Of a stretch of DNA of 64,000 bases, positions 19,816 to 29,120 are shown in pieces. Below the pieces are notes generated by a model that searched no databases, was not told the DNA's origin, and saw nothing but the letters and a program-made list of their open reading frames with translations. The stretch is from Inquilinus sp042743185. Lineage in GTDB: Bacteria > Pseudomonadota > Alphaproteobacteria > DSM-16000 > Inquilinaceae. Made by a program: the position numbers and the translations under genes. Numbering within the stretch: position 1 is the first letter of the stretch; each line of letters opens with the position of its first letter. Location: assembly GCF_042743185.1 (NCBI RefSeq), contig NZ_JBHYMS010000002.1, positions 185,866 through 249,865 on the forward strand, written 5' to 3'.

Positions 19816-20718
19816 TCAGCCCTGGCCCGGGGGGCTCCCGGACCGGCGCGGCCAGGCATCGAGCCAGAGCTGTTCGGCCAGGGCTTCGCGGAAATTGTGC
19901 TGCGGGGCATAGCCGATGGCCCGGCGCGCCGCGTCGATGGCGATCACCCGGTCGACCGATGCCGGCAGCCGCCAGCCGAGCTGCCGGTAGGCGCCTTCGA
20001 CGAAGGGATGGTGGCGGCGCAGCGCCGGCAGCGGGTCGCGCCGCAGCTGTCCGCATTCCTCGGGCGTGAACGGGCTCGCGGCGGCGATGTTCAGCACAAG
20101 CGCGCCGTTGCCCGGCCGCTCCGCCGCCAGGACATGCGCCGTGGCGACGTCGCGCAGATCGACGCCGCGGTACAGCCGGTCGTTGACCGTGTCGTTCGGC
20201 GGCGCCGGGAAGAACCGGCCGCAGCGCAGGATGAGGCAGCCCTCCGGGAATGAACCCGCGGCCGCCAGGACCAGGGCCTCGGCGTCGCGCTTGCTCTCCT
20301 CATACGGCGTTTCCGGCGCCGCCGGCAGGCTCTCGGTGACCCAGACCGCGGCCTCGGCGCCGCGGATCGCGCCGCCATAGAGCGCCGTGGTGCTGGTCAG
20401 CACCAGCCGCCGCACCCCCGCGTCGCAGGCCGCCGCGATCACCGCCTCGGTGCCGCCGACATTGACCCGCCGGATCTCCCCGGCCGGCACCGGCGTGCCG
20501 GGGCCGCCGTTCAGCCCGGCGGTGTGGATGACGGCGCGGGCGCCGCGGAAGGCGCGGCGCAGGGTGACGCCGTCCAGGATGTCGGCGCGGTGGGTCACGG
20601 TCGGCGCGTCGATCCGGTCGATCCCGGCCACCGGCCCGGCCCCGGTCGCTGATCCGCAGAGCAGCGAGGCGGCGATGCGGCAGCCGAGATAGCCGGCGCT
20701 GCCCGTGACGACGATCAT
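19816..20718 (-). CDS. NAD-dependent epimerase/dehydratase-like protein
   Basis: 300 residues. VVTGSAGYLGCRIAASLL is the Rossmann start, ARAVIHTAGLNG the conserved strand 4 region, LTSTTALYGG the catalytic Ser/Thr region and ETPYEESKRDAEALV the YxxxK-type motif. DLRDVATAHVLA replaces the usual DFIHV motif. Its ATG at 20718 overlaps the last four bases of ubiG (stop TGA at 20715-20717), so it was most likely added to the ubiG transcription unit. Substrate unknown; a role with the neighbouring polysaccharide genes is inference. Confidence 0.78.
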   Translation of the reverse strand: MIVVTGSAGYLGCRIAASLLCGSATGAGPVAGIDRIDAPTVTHRADILDGVTLRRAFRGARAVIHTAGLNGGPGTPVPAGEIRRVNVGGTEAVIAAACDAGVRRLVLTSTTALYGGAIRGAEAAVWVTESLPAAPETPYEESKRDAEALVLAAAGSFPEGCLILRCGRFFPAPPNDTVNDRLYRGVDLRDVATAHVLAAERPGNGALVLNIAAASPFTPEECGQLRRDPLPALRRHHPFVEGAYRQLGWRLPASVDRVIAIDAARRAIGYAPQHNFREALAEQLWLDAWPRRSGSPPGQG

Positions 20719-21467
20719 CCGGCGCCCGGCCCGGCCGCCGCGAGGATGTAGTTCACCCCCAGCCGGTGCGGCGCCAGGCGCCACCCCCCGCTCGGGTCGG
20801 GGACCATGCCGGCGACGTCGTCGACCGTCAGCCCGGCCCGGCGCAGGGCCGCCGCCAGCTCGTGCGGCTTCAGGAACTTGCGCCACTCGTGGGTGCCGCG
20901 CGGAATGATGCGCAGCAGGTGCTCGGCGCCGAGGATAGCGACGGCCCAGCTGCGGCGGGTGCGGTTCAGGGTCGACATCACCAGCGTGCCGCCCGGCCGC
21001 AGCAGCCCCGCCAGGGCGCCGCAGAAGGCCTCGACATCGGCGACGTGCTCGACGATCTCCAGCGCCAGCACCGCGTCGAAGCGGATGCCGGAGGCGGCGA
21101 GGTCCTCGGCGCTGGCGCAGCGGTAATCGATGGCGAGACCGGACTCGGCGGCGTGGGCGCGGGCGACGCCGATCGCCTCGGCCCCGGCATCGACCCCGGT
21201 GACCGTGGCGCCCAGCCGGGCCATCGGCTCGGACAGCAGACCGCCGCCGCAGCCGATGTCGAGGATCCTGAGGCCGGACAGCGGCTTCGGCGCCAGCGGG
21301 TCGCGGCCCAGCCGGGCGCAGATCCGGTCGCGGACATAGCCGATGCGCAGCGGATTCATCCGGTGCAGCGGGCGGAACTTGCCGTCCGGGTCCCACCAGT
21401 CCGCCGCCATCGCCTCGAAGCGGGCGATCTCGGCGGAATCGATCGTCGCCGCCGGGCTTTGCGCCAT
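20715..21467 (-). CDS. ubiG: Ubiquinone biosynthesis O-methyltransferase UbiG
   Basis: 250 residues. FEAMAADWWDPDGKFRPLHRMNPLRIGYV is the characteristic UbiG N-terminus, ILDIGCGGGLLSEPMARLGATVTGVDA is motif I, and TLNRTRRSWAVAILGAEHLLRIIPRGTHEWRKF is the family-specific C-terminal segment. It methylates hydroxyl groups of the ubiquinone precursors at the inner membrane face. The start at 21467 (MAQSPAATID) follows AGGACCC. It is divergent from lysC with 170 bases between, as in many alphaproteobacteria. Confidence 0.92.
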   Translation of the reverse strand: MAQSPAATIDSAEIARFEAMAADWWDPDGKFRPLHRMNPLRIGYVRDRICARLGRDPLAPKPLSGLRILDIGCGGGLLSEPMARLGATVTGVDAGAEAIGVARAHAAESGLAIDYRCASAEDLAASGIRFDAVLALEIVEHVADVEAFCGALAGLLRPGGTLVMSTLNRTRRSWAVAILGAEHLLRIIPRGTHEWRKFLKPHELAAALRRAGLTVDDVAGMVPDPSGGWRLAPHRLGVNYILAAAGPGAG

Positions 21468-21637
21468 GAAGAAGGGTCCTCGTCTCTGAGTTGCGGCAAA
21501 CTTCGCGTCGCAGGCGCGACGCCGTACAGGGGACATTGCGTCGGTCTCGGCGACGCAGTATGGGTAGCGGGCCTCGCGGCCGCAATGCCGGCATTCCGGC
21601 CCGCGGCGCCCCTGTCACTTTAAACCCGCGGCGGCCG

Positions 21638-22858
21638 ATGGCGCGCATTGTTCAGAAGTTTGGCGGCACGTCGGTCGCCGATGTCGAGCGGATCAAGAAC
21701 GTCGCCCGTCGGGTGCAGGCGGAGGTCGCGCGCGGCAACCAGGTCTCGGTCGTGGTGTCGGCGATGTCCGGCGTCACCAACCAGCTGGTGAAGCACTGCA
21801 ACGACATCTCGCCGCTGCATGATCCGCGCGAATACGATGCCGTGGTCGCGTCGGGCGAGCAGGTCACCTCCGGCCTCCTGGCGCTGGCGCTGCAGGAGAT
21901 CGGCCTGCCGGCGCGGTCGTTCCAGGGCTGGCAGGTCGCGGTGCACACCGACGGCTCGCATGCCAAGGCGCGCATCCTCGACATCGACCCGCAGCAGCTC
22001 GAGGAATCGCTGGCGCGCGGCGAGGTGCCGGTGATCGCCGGCTTCCAGGGCGTCGCCGGGTCCGGCCGCATCACCACGCTGGGCCGCGGCGGCTCCGACA
22101 CCTCGGCGGTGGCGCTGGCGGCGGCGCTGAAGGCGGACCGCTGCGACATCTACACCGATGTCGACGGCGTCTACACCTGCGATCCGCGGATCGTGCGCAA
22201 GGCGCGCAAGCTCGATAAGATCACTTACGAAGAGATGCTGGAGATGGCGTCGCTCGGCGCCAAGGTGCTGCAGACCCGCTCGGTCGAGATGGCGATGAAC
22301 CATCGGGTCCGGGTGCAGGTGCTGTCCAGCTTCGAGGATGTGCCAGGGACCCTGGTGGTGGACGAGGACGAGATCGTGGAGAAAGAGGTCGTCAGCGGGA
22401 TCGCGTACAGCCGGGACGAAGCGAAGATCACCGTGGTCCGCGTGCCGGACCGGCCGGGCGTGGCGGCGGCGATCTTCGGCCCGCTGACCGATGCCAACAT
22501 CAACGTCGACATGATCGTCCAGAACATCTCCGAGGACGGCCAGGCGACGGATCTCACCTTCACCGTCGGCAAGGCGGATCTGGAGCGTGCGGTCAAGGTG
22601 CTGTCCCAGCACAAGGAGACGCTGGGCTACAGCCACCTGATCCCGGACGAGAACGTGGTCAAGATCTCGGTGATCGGCGTCGGCATGCGCAGCCATGCCG
22701 GCGTCGCCCAGCGCATGTTCAAGGCGCTGGCCGAGAACGGCATCAACATCCAGGTCATCTCGACCTCGGAGATCAAGATCAGCGTCCTGGTGGCCGAGCA
22801 GTACACCGAGCTGGCGGTCCGCGCCCTGCACACCGCCTACGGCCTGGACAAGGCCTGA
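21638..22858 (+). CDS. lysC: Aspartate kinase
   Basis: 406 residues. KFGGTSVADVERI at residues 6-18 is the kinase signature, TLGRGGSDTSAVALAAALKADRCDIYTDVDGVYTCDPR the active-site region, and two ACT domains follow (ITVVRVPDRPGVAAAIFGPLTDANINVD, and VIGVGMRSHAGVAQRMFKALAENGINIQVISTSEIKISVLV). It catalyses the first step from aspartate to lysine, threonine and methionine, and the ACT domains imply feedback by lysine and/or threonine. It is followed 13 bases later by ptsP. Confidence 0.95.
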   Translation: MARIVQKFGGTSVADVERIKNVARRVQAEVARGNQVSVVVSAMSGVTNQLVKHCNDISPLHDPREYDAVVASGEQVTSGLLALALQEIGLPARSFQGWQVAVHTDGSHAKARILDIDPQQLEESLARGEVPVIAGFQGVAGSGRITTLGRGGSDTSAVALAAALKADRCDIYTDVDGVYTCDPRIVRKARKLDKITYEEMLEMASLGAKVLQTRSVEMAMNHRVRVQVLSSFEDVPGTLVVDEDEIVEKEVVSGIAYSRDEAKITVVRVPDRPGVAAAIFGPLTDANINVDMIVQNISEDGQATDLTFTVGKADLERAVKVLSQHKETLGYSHLIPDENVVKISVIGVGMRSHAGVAQRMFKALAENGINIQVISTSEIKISVLVAEQYTELAVRALHTAYGLDKA

Positions 22859-22871
22859 TGGAGAAGGCCTG

Positions 22872-25154
22872 ATGACCCGGCCGGCGGGCGGGCCCGCCCC
22901 GGGCATCGGGCCGTCGCGTCGCCTCCTCGCCCGCCTGCGCGACGTCATGGCGGGGTCGGGGAGCGCGCAGTCGCGCCTCGACAAGATCGTCACCCTGATC
23001 GCGGCCGAGATGGTGGCCGAGGTCTGCTCCTGCTACGTCTCCCGCCCGGGCGACGTGCTGGAGCTGTTCGCCACCATCGGCCTCAACCCCGACGCGGTGC
23101 ACCGCACCCGCCTCAGGGTCGGCGAGGGCCTGGTCGGCGAGGTCGCGGCGACCGCGCGGCCTTTGGCCATCGCCAATGCGCCCTCCCATCCGAAATTCGC
23201 CTACCGGCCGGAGACCGGGGAGGACCCGTACGAATCCTGGATGGGCGTGCCGATCCTGCGCGGCGGCAAGGTGCGCGGCGTGCTGATCATCCAGAACCAG
23301 ATGAAGCGCAACTACTCCGAGGACGAGGTCGAGACGCTCGAGACCATCGCCATGGTGGTGGCCGAGCTGATCGTCGGCGGCGAGATCGCCCGGCCGGAGG
23401 AGGTGGCGAGCCCGACCGCCGTGTCGCTGCCGGCCCGGCTGCACGGCATCGCCTTGAACGGCGGCTTGGCCCAGGGCCTCGCGGTGCTGCACCGGACCCA
23501 GATCACCGTCCGCCAGATGGTCGCCGACGACCCGGCGGTGGAGCTGGAGCGCTTCCGCCAGGCGGTGGAGCATATGCACCGCTCGATCGACGACCTGGTG
23601 GCCGACCACCGCGCCGGCGGCATCGGCGAAGGCGGCGAGATCCTCGAGACCTACCGCATGTTCGCCGAGGACCGCGGCTGGCTCAGCCGGATCCACGAAG
23701 CGATCGACACCGGCCTGTCGGCCGAGGCGGCGGTGCAGCGGGTGCAGAACGACATGGCGGCGCGCATGGCCCGGGTCACCGACCCCTATCTGCGCGAGCG
23801 CCTGGCCGATTTCGACGACCTCGCCAACCGCCTGCTGCTGCACCTGGCCGGCCGCACCTCGGCCGCGGCGCTGGGCACCCTGCCGGACGACATGGTGCTG
23901 GTGGCCCGCGCCATCGGCCCGGCCGAGCTGCTCGACTACGACCGGCGCAAGCTGCGCGGCCTGGTGCTGGAGGAGGGATCGGCCACCAGCCATGTCGCGA
24001 TCATCGCCCGCGCCCTCGACATCCCGGTGGTCGGCCGCTGCGTCGAGGCGATGCGGCTGATCGAGCCGCTGGACCCGATCGTGGTCGACGGCGACCACGG
24101 CAATGTCTTCGTCCGCCCGTCCGAGGACGTGATCGAGACCATCACCAAGGCGATCCAGGTCCAGGCCGGGCAGCGCAAGCTCTACGCCGAGGAGGCGCGG
24201 CTGCCGGCGGTGACGCGCGACGGCACCGCCGTGTCGCTGATGCTGAACGCCGGCCTGCTCTCCGACATGCCGCATCTCGACGCGGTCGGCGCCGACGGCA
24301 TCGGCCTCTACCGCACCGAGATCCCGTTCATGGTGCGGTCGGAATATCCCAGCGTCGCCACCCAGACCGACCTCTACGCCCGGGTGATCGACCTGGCCGA
24401 GGGCCGGCCGGTGGTGTTCCGCACCCTCGATGTCGGCGGCGACAAGCGGCTGCCCTATTTCGCCGAGATCGACGAGGACAACCCGGCCCTGGGCTGGCGC
24501 GCCATCCGCATCGGCCTCGACCGGCCGGCGATGCTGCGCCAGCAGATCCGCGCCCTGATCCAGGGCGCCGCCGGGCGGCCCTTCGGGGTGATGTTCCCGA
24601 TGGTGTCCGAGGTGACCGAGCTGGACGCCGCCCGGGCGCTGTTCGACCGCGAGGTGGCGCGCGCCGCGGCCCAGGGCGTGCCGGTGTCGGACGAGATCCG
24701 CGTCGGGGTGATGCTCGAGGTGCCGTCGCTGCTGTGGCAGCTCGACCAGGTGCTGCGCGCGGCCGATTTCGTCTCTGTCGGCTCGAACGACCTGATGCAG
24801 TACCTCTACGCCGCCGACCGCACCAACACCCGGGTGGCGCAGCGCTTCGACACCCTGTCGCCGGGGCTGATCGCGGCCCTGGCCGAGGCGGCGGCGCGCT
24901 GCGACTCCGCCGGCCGCAGCATCAGCCTGTGCGGCGAGATGGCGTCGCGGCCGATCGAGGCGATGACCCTGCTGGGCCTGGGATTCCGCACCCTGTCGAT
25001 GCCGGCGACGTCGATCGGCGCGGTCAGGACTATGGTCCGCAGCCTGGATCTCGGCCATTTCTCGCGCTGGTTGTCCCAGGTCCGGATCAATGCCCGCGGT
25101 TCGCTTCGCCCCGCCATTCGCGCCTATGCCCGCGACCATGATGTTGCAATATAG
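22872..25154 (+). CDS. ptsP: Phosphoenolpyruvate-protein phosphotransferase of the nitrogen PTS (EI-Ntr)
   Basis: 760 residues. Residues about 20-170 form a GAF sensory domain (VAEVCSCYVSRPGDVLELFATIGLNPDAV, MGVPILRGGKVRGVLIIQNQ). Then comes the enzyme I body: the phospho-His in GSATSHVAIIARALDIP, the PEP-binding barrel with GADGIGLYRTEIPFM, RTLDVGGDK, GVMLEVPS and the catalytic Cys in SLCGEMASRP. This is PtsP, which starts the PtsP-NPr-EIIA-Ntr relay linking PEP and glutamine status to regulation. It shares the lysC operon; a hairpin at 25159-25175 follows. Confidence 0.94.
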   Translation: MTRPAGGPAPGIGPSRRLLARLRDVMAGSGSAQSRLDKIVTLIAAEMVAEVCSCYVSRPGDVLELFATIGLNPDAVHRTRLRVGEGLVGEVAATARPLAIANAPSHPKFAYRPETGEDPYESWMGVPILRGGKVRGVLIIQNQMKRNYSEDEVETLETIAMVVAELIVGGEIARPEEVASPTAVSLPARLHGIALNGGLAQGLAVLHRTQITVRQMVADDPAVELERFRQAVEHMHRSIDDLVADHRAGGIGEGGEILETYRMFAEDRGWLSRIHEAIDTGLSAEAAVQRVQNDMAARMARVTDPYLRERLADFDDLANRLLLHLAGRTSAAALGTLPDDMVLVARAIGPAELLDYDRRKLRGLVLEEGSATSHVAIIARALDIPVVGRCVEAMRLIEPLDPIVVDGDHGNVFVRPSEDVIETITKAIQVQAGQRKLYAEEARLPAVTRDGTAVSLMLNAGLLSDMPHLDAVGADGIGLYRTEIPFMVRSEYPSVATQTDLYARVIDLAEGRPVVFRTLDVGGDKRLPYFAEIDEDNPALGWRAIRIGLDRPAMLRQQIRALIQGAAGRPFGVMFPMVSEVTELDAARALFDREVARAAAQGVPVSDEIRVGVMLEVPSLLWQLDQVLRAADFVSVGSNDLMQYLYAADRTNTRVAQRFDTLSPGLIAALAEAAARCDSAGRSISLCGEMASRPIEAMTLLGLGFRTLSMPATSIGAVRTMVRSLDLGHFSRWLSQVRINARGSLRPAIRAYARDHDVAI

Positions 25155-25158
25155 TGTG

Positions 25159-25175
25159 ACGAATCTCGGATTCGT
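25159..25175 (+). terminator. Weak intrinsic terminator after ptsP
   Basis: ACGAATC (25159-25165), loop TCG, GATTCGT (25169-25175) and then TTT, four bases after the ptsP stop codon. The stem is short, so termination may be partial. Confidence 0.5.
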
Positions 25176-25176
25176 T

Positions 25177-25205
25177 TTGCTGTACGCACGGAATCGTCTT
25201 AATAA
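25177..25205 (+). promoter_or_regulatory. Sigma-70-like promoter for the RodZ-like gene
   Basis: TTGCTG at 25177-25182 and TAATAA at 25200-25205 are separated by exactly 17 bases, in a locally AT-rich gap between ptsP and the next gene. It would give a leader of about 100 bases before the ATG at 25312. It overlaps the end of the ptsP terminator hairpin. Confidence 0.5.
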
Positions 25206-25311
25206 AGACAGTCGTCTCGGTCGTGGGGGAGTGGGCCTCGACATCATGACAGGGCGACGTGCCGGCTTTCATCTGTAACACTTTCGGTCAGCACAAAGCG
25301 GCTCGAACGAT

Positions 25312-26484
25312 ATGGCCCAGAGCAATCGCAAACACCTCGCCGTGGTGCACGAGACCGCGGACTCCCCAGACAACCCTCTCGATGCCGGGGCGGTGGATCA
25401 CGTGATCGACATGAACGCGCCGGTCGGCCGCATCCTTGCGCAGGCGCGCGAGATCGCCGGCTACAGCCTCTACGACGTGGCTGCGGCGCTGCGCATCCGC
25501 CACGGCCTGCTGCAGGCGATCGAGGACGGCCGCAACCAGGACCTGCCCGGTCCGGTCTACGCCATCGGCTTCGTCCGCACCTATGCCGAGCTCCTCGGCT
25601 TCGACGGCGACCAGATGGTCGCCCGCTTCAAGCGCGAATCCACCGCGGTCGAGAAGAAGCCCGACCTGGTGTTCCCGGCGCCGGTGCCGGAAGGCAGCCG
25701 CGTCCCGGGCGGCGCGATCCTGATGATCGCGGTCCTGATCGGCGGCCTGGCATATGCCGGCTGGTACTACCTGTCCTCGGCCAACCGCGACGTGGCGGCG
25801 GAGATCGCGGCCCTGCCGGCGCGCTTCGCGGCGCTGCTCGACGGCGCCCCGCAGACCGAGCCGAATCCCGGGCCGGTGGTGCAGCCGGCCGCCCCGAACA
25901 GCGGCCCCAGCCTGCAGTCGGCCGCCCCCGTGGCCGAACCCGGCCCCGGCGAGCGCATGACCGCGGGCCCGATCGTGCCGGGCCCGACCGCGCCGGCCGG
26001 AACCCCGGCCCTGCCATCGGTCGCGGCCCCGGCCGCGCCGACCGAGATCGCAGCGGTCACGGCACCGCCCGCCGCCGCCCCGGCTGCGCCGCAGGTCGCC
26101 CAGGCCCAGCCGGTGCCGCCGCAGCTGCCGGCCACCATGGCCCTGGCCGACCGCCCGCTCGGCGCCGCTTTGGCGAACGAGCCGCCGGCGCCGCAGGTGC
26201 CGGGCCCCGGCGACAGCCGCATCATGCTGCGCGCCAGCGCCGACAGCTGGGTCCAGATCCGCGACCGCCAGGGCGGGCTGGTGATGACCCGGGTGATGGC
26301 GGCGGGCGAGACTTATGCCGTGCCGCCGCAGGAAGGCCAGCGCCTCACCACCGGCAATGCCGGCGGGCTTCAGGTCGAGGTCGATGGCCAGCCGGTGGCG
26401 GCGCTCGGCGGTCCCGGCCAGGTCGTGCGCAACATCGCGCTCGACCCGCAGAAGCTGCGGGGCACGCCGGCCGCGTCGAATTGA
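25312..26484 (+). CDS. RodZ-like helix-turn-helix membrane protein
   Basis: 390 residues. An HTH_25-type domain is seen at about residues 40-110 (GRILAQAREIAGYSLYDVAAALRIRHGLLQAIEDG and YAIGFVRTYAELLGFDGD), then one membrane helix near 145-160 (ILMIAVLIGGLAYAGWYYL), a long Pro/Ala linker and a C-terminal DUF4115 domain (LRASADSWVQIRDRQGGLVMTRVMAAGETYAVP). This is the architecture of RodZ, which links MreB to the membrane for rod shape. The gene often stands upstream of ispG in proteobacteria, as here. Confidence 0.82.
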   Translation: MAQSNRKHLAVVHETADSPDNPLDAGAVDHVIDMNAPVGRILAQAREIAGYSLYDVAAALRIRHGLLQAIEDGRNQDLPGPVYAIGFVRTYAELLGFDGDQMVARFKRESTAVEKKPDLVFPAPVPEGSRVPGGAILMIAVLIGGLAYAGWYYLSSANRDVAAEIAALPARFAALLDGAPQTEPNPGPVVQPAAPNSGPSLQSAAPVAEPGPGERMTAGPIVPGPTAPAGTPALPSVAAPAAPTEIAAVTAPPAAAPAAPQVAQAQPVPPQLPATMALADRPLGAALANEPPAPQVPGPGDSRIMLRASADSWVQIRDRQGGLVMTRVMAAGETYAVPPQEGQRLTTGNAGGLQVEVDGQPVAALGGPGQVVRNIALDPQKLRGTPAASN

Positions 26485-26601
26485 GGGCGAATTGAGCGGG
26501 GCCGGCTGCACATGGTCGCATTGCCGCCTGCCGGATTGCGGGAACGGCCCGAAAGGCCCATGTTGTCGCGCAACGAACGCCGCATCACCTAAGGTTCCGT
26601 C

Positions 26602-27741
26602 ATGAGCGCCGTCCGCGCCTATCGCCAGATTCAACGCCGGAAATCCCGCCTGATCCATGTCGGCAAGGTTCCGGTCGGCGGCGATTCGCCGATCACCGTG
26701 CAGTCGATGACCAACACCCGGACCACGGACATCCAGGGGACGATCGACCAGATCCGGCAGCTCGAGATCGCCGGCGCCGACATCGTCCGCGTGTCCTGCC
26801 CGGACGAGGAGTCGAGCGCGGCGCTGAAGCACATCGTGCCGGAAGTGACCGTGCCGCTCGTCGCGGACATCCATTTCCACTACAAGCGCGGCATCGAGGC
26901 GGCCCAGAACGGCGCCGCCTGCCTGCGCATCAACCCCGGCAACATCGGCTCGAAGGAGCGGGTGGCCGAAGTGGTGAAGGCGGCCAAGGACCATGGCTGC
27001 TCGATGCGGATCGGCGTCAACGCCGGGTCGCTGGAACGCGAGCTCCTGGAGAAGTACGGCGAGCCCTGCCCGGAGGCGATGGTCGAGTCGGCCCTCAACC
27101 ACATCCGGATCCTCGAGGATCACGACTTCTTCGACTTCAAGATCTCGTGCAAGGCGTCGGACGTGTTCCTGGCCGTCGCCGCCTACCAGGCGCTGGCCGA
27201 GGCCTGCGACTACCCGCTGCACATCGGCGTCACCGAGGCCGGCGGCCTGCGCAGCGGCACGGTGAAGTCCTCGATCGGCCTCGGCATGCTGCTGTGGTCC
27301 GGCATCGGCGACACGGTGCGCGTCTCGCTCTCCGCCGATCCGGTCGAGGAGGTCAAGGTCGGCTTCGACCTGCTGAAGTCGCTGGGCCTGCGCCACCGCG
27401 GCGTCAACATCATCTCCTGCCCGTCCTGCGCCCGGCAGCAGTTCGACGTGATCAAGACCGTCGAGGTGCTGGAACAGCGCCTGGCCCACATCACCACCCC
27501 GATGACCGTCTCGGTGATCGGCTGCGTGGTCAACGGCCCGGGCGAGGCGACGATGACCGATATCGGCTTCACCGGTGGCGGCAAGGGCACGCATCAGGTC
27601 TACATCAACGGCCTGCCGAACCACCGGCTGAAGGACGAGGGCATCGTCGACCACCTGGTGTCCCTGGTCGAGGACAAGGCCAAGCAGATCGAGGCCGAGC
27701 GCGCCGCCGCCGAGGCGGCCTCGGCCCAGGCGGCGGAATGA
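26602..27741 (+). CDS. ispG: 4-hydroxy-3-methylbut-2-en-1-yl diphosphate synthase
   Basis: 379 residues. VGGDSPITVQSMTNTRTTD is the N-terminal signature; ISCPSCARQQF and VIGCVVNGPGEA supply the three cysteines that bind the 4Fe-4S cluster. It converts methylerythritol cyclodiphosphate to HMBPP in the MEP isoprenoid pathway. The ATG follows TAAGGTTCCGTC. It lies 117 bases after the RodZ-like gene. Confidence 0.95.
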   Translation: MSAVRAYRQIQRRKSRLIHVGKVPVGGDSPITVQSMTNTRTTDIQGTIDQIRQLEIAGADIVRVSCPDEESSAALKHIVPEVTVPLVADIHFHYKRGIEAAQNGAACLRINPGNIGSKERVAEVVKAAKDHGCSMRIGVNAGSLERELLEKYGEPCPEAMVESALNHIRILEDHDFFDFKISCKASDVFLAVAAYQALAEACDYPLHIGVTEAGGLRSGTVKSSIGLGMLLWSGIGDTVRVSLSADPVEEVKVGFDLLKSLGLRHRGVNIISCPSCARQQFDVIKTVEVLEQRLAHITTPMTVSVIGCVVNGPGEATMTDIGFTGGGKGTHQVYINGLPNHRLKDEGIVDHLVSLVEDKAKQIEAERAAAEAASAQAAE

Positions 27742-27823
27742 GCGGAATGAGCCGCCTGTCCGGCCGCTAGCGAGCCTGTCGCCCGATCGACCGACCGGCC
27801 CGTTCCCTTGATTTGAGCCTTCC

Positions 27824-28903
27824 GTGCACCTCGACGAAAACCTGAACCGTGTCCTGTCCCGCGTGGCCGAGCTGCGCGACGGCATGGGCTCCGGCAAGCT
27901 GTCGCCGGACCAGTTCACCGCCTATTCCAAGGAATATTCCGAGCTCGAGCCGCTCGCCGAGGAGATCGCGGCGCTGCATCGCGGCCGGGCCGAGCTGGCC
28001 CAGCTCGAAGCCATGGTCGCGGCCGAATCCGATCCCGAGATGCGGGCCCTGGCGCAGGAGGAGCTGGTCGAGCTGCGCGACCACCTGCCGGCACTGGAGC
28101 GGCGGGTGCAGGTGCAGCTGCTGCCGAAGAACGAGGCCGACGACCGCAACGCCATCCTCGAGGTCCGCGCCGGCACCGGCGGCGACGAGGCGGCGCTGTT
28201 CGCCGCCGACCTGTTCCGCATGTACCAGCGCTACGCCGCGATCCGCGGCTGGCGCTTCGAGGTGATGGACATCGCCGACACGCCGCTGGGCGGCACCAAG
28301 GAGGCCTCGGCCGAGATCAGCGGCCGCGGCGTCTTCGCCCGGCTGAAGTTCGAGAGCGGCGCCCACCGCGTCCAGCGGGTGCCGGAGACCGAGGCCCAGG
28401 GCCGCATCCACACCTCCGCCGCCACCGTCGCGGTGCTGCCGGAGGCGGAGGAGGTCGACGTCCAGATCGACGACAAGGACCTGCGGGTCGACGTGTTCCG
28501 GGCCCAGGGCGCCGGTGGCCAGCATGTGAACAAGACCGAGAGCGCGGTCCGCATCACCCATCTGCCGACCGGCATCGTGGTGGTGATGCAGGACGAGAAG
28601 TCGCAGCACAAGAACCGCGCCAAGGCGATGAAGATCCTGCGCGCGCGCCTCTACGAGGCCGAACGCGCGGCCAAGGACGCGGTGCGCGCCGCCGACCGCA
28701 AGAGCCAGGTCGGCAGCGGCGACCGGTCGGAGCGGATCCGCACCTACAACTTCCCGCAGGGGCGGGTGACCGATCACCGCATCAACCTGACGCTCTACAA
28801 GATCGACCGGGTGATGGCGGGCGAGGCGCTGGACGAGCTGATCGAGGCGCTGATCGCGGAGGACGAAGCCGCCCGCCTCGCCGCCCTCGCCGACCAGCCG
28901 TGA
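27824..28903 (+). CDS. prfA: Peptide chain release factor 1
   Basis: 359 residues with GTG start (GTGCACCTCGACGAA), the only start fitting the family's N-terminal helix. The GGQ motif that triggers peptide release is at residues 230-232 (AQGAGGQHVNKTESAVRI), and the PxT recognition loop region precedes it (RVPETEAQGRIHTSAATVA). It reads UAG and UAA stop codons. The downstream gene prmC encodes the enzyme that methylates its GGQ glutamine. Confidence 0.95.
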   Translation: MHLDENLNRVLSRVAELRDGMGSGKLSPDQFTAYSKEYSELEPLAEEIAALHRGRAELAQLEAMVAAESDPEMRALAQEELVELRDHLPALERRVQVQLLPKNEADDRNAILEVRAGTGGDEAALFAADLFRMYQRYAAIRGWRFEVMDIADTPLGGTKEASAEISGRGVFARLKFESGAHRVQRVPETEAQGRIHTSAATVAVLPEAEEVDVQIDDKDLRVDVFRAQGAGGQHVNKTESAVRITHLPTGIVVVMQDEKSQHKNRAKAMKILRARLYEAERAAKDAVRAADRKSQVGSGDRSERIRTYNFPQGRVTDHRINLTLYKIDRVMAGEALDELIEALIAEDEAARLAALADQP

Positions 28904-28932
28904 GCCTGAGGTCCGTCGGTTCTTTCCAATTT

Positions 28933-29095
28933 GAGTCCCCCCTCCCCCTGCGGGAGGGGGGCAGGGGGAGGGGGCTGCGCGCGTCCGCGCGCGAATGGGT
29001 CCGGCCTCGAAGCCTGAACAGCGAAACATTGTCTTCGGCTCTGGTCGAGGGGCCCCCCTCCCCCTACCCCCCTCCCGCGAGGGGAGGGGGGACTC
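28933..29095. mobile_element. MITE-like element with about 42-bp terminal inverted repeats
   Basis: The left end (28933-28974) and right end (29053-29095) both start GAGTCCCCCCTCCCC when read inward and stay nearly identical in reverse complement for about 42 bases. Between them lie about 80 bases of unique DNA. The total is 163 bases and there is no coding capacity. It fills the gap between prfA and prmC, which are usually adjacent. G/C-rich elements of this look are scattered in GC-rich alphaproteobacterial genomes; membership of a named family is not claimed. Confidence 0.65.
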
Positions 29096-29120
29096 GGTGG
29101 TGTTGCGGGAGGGCCAGGCC

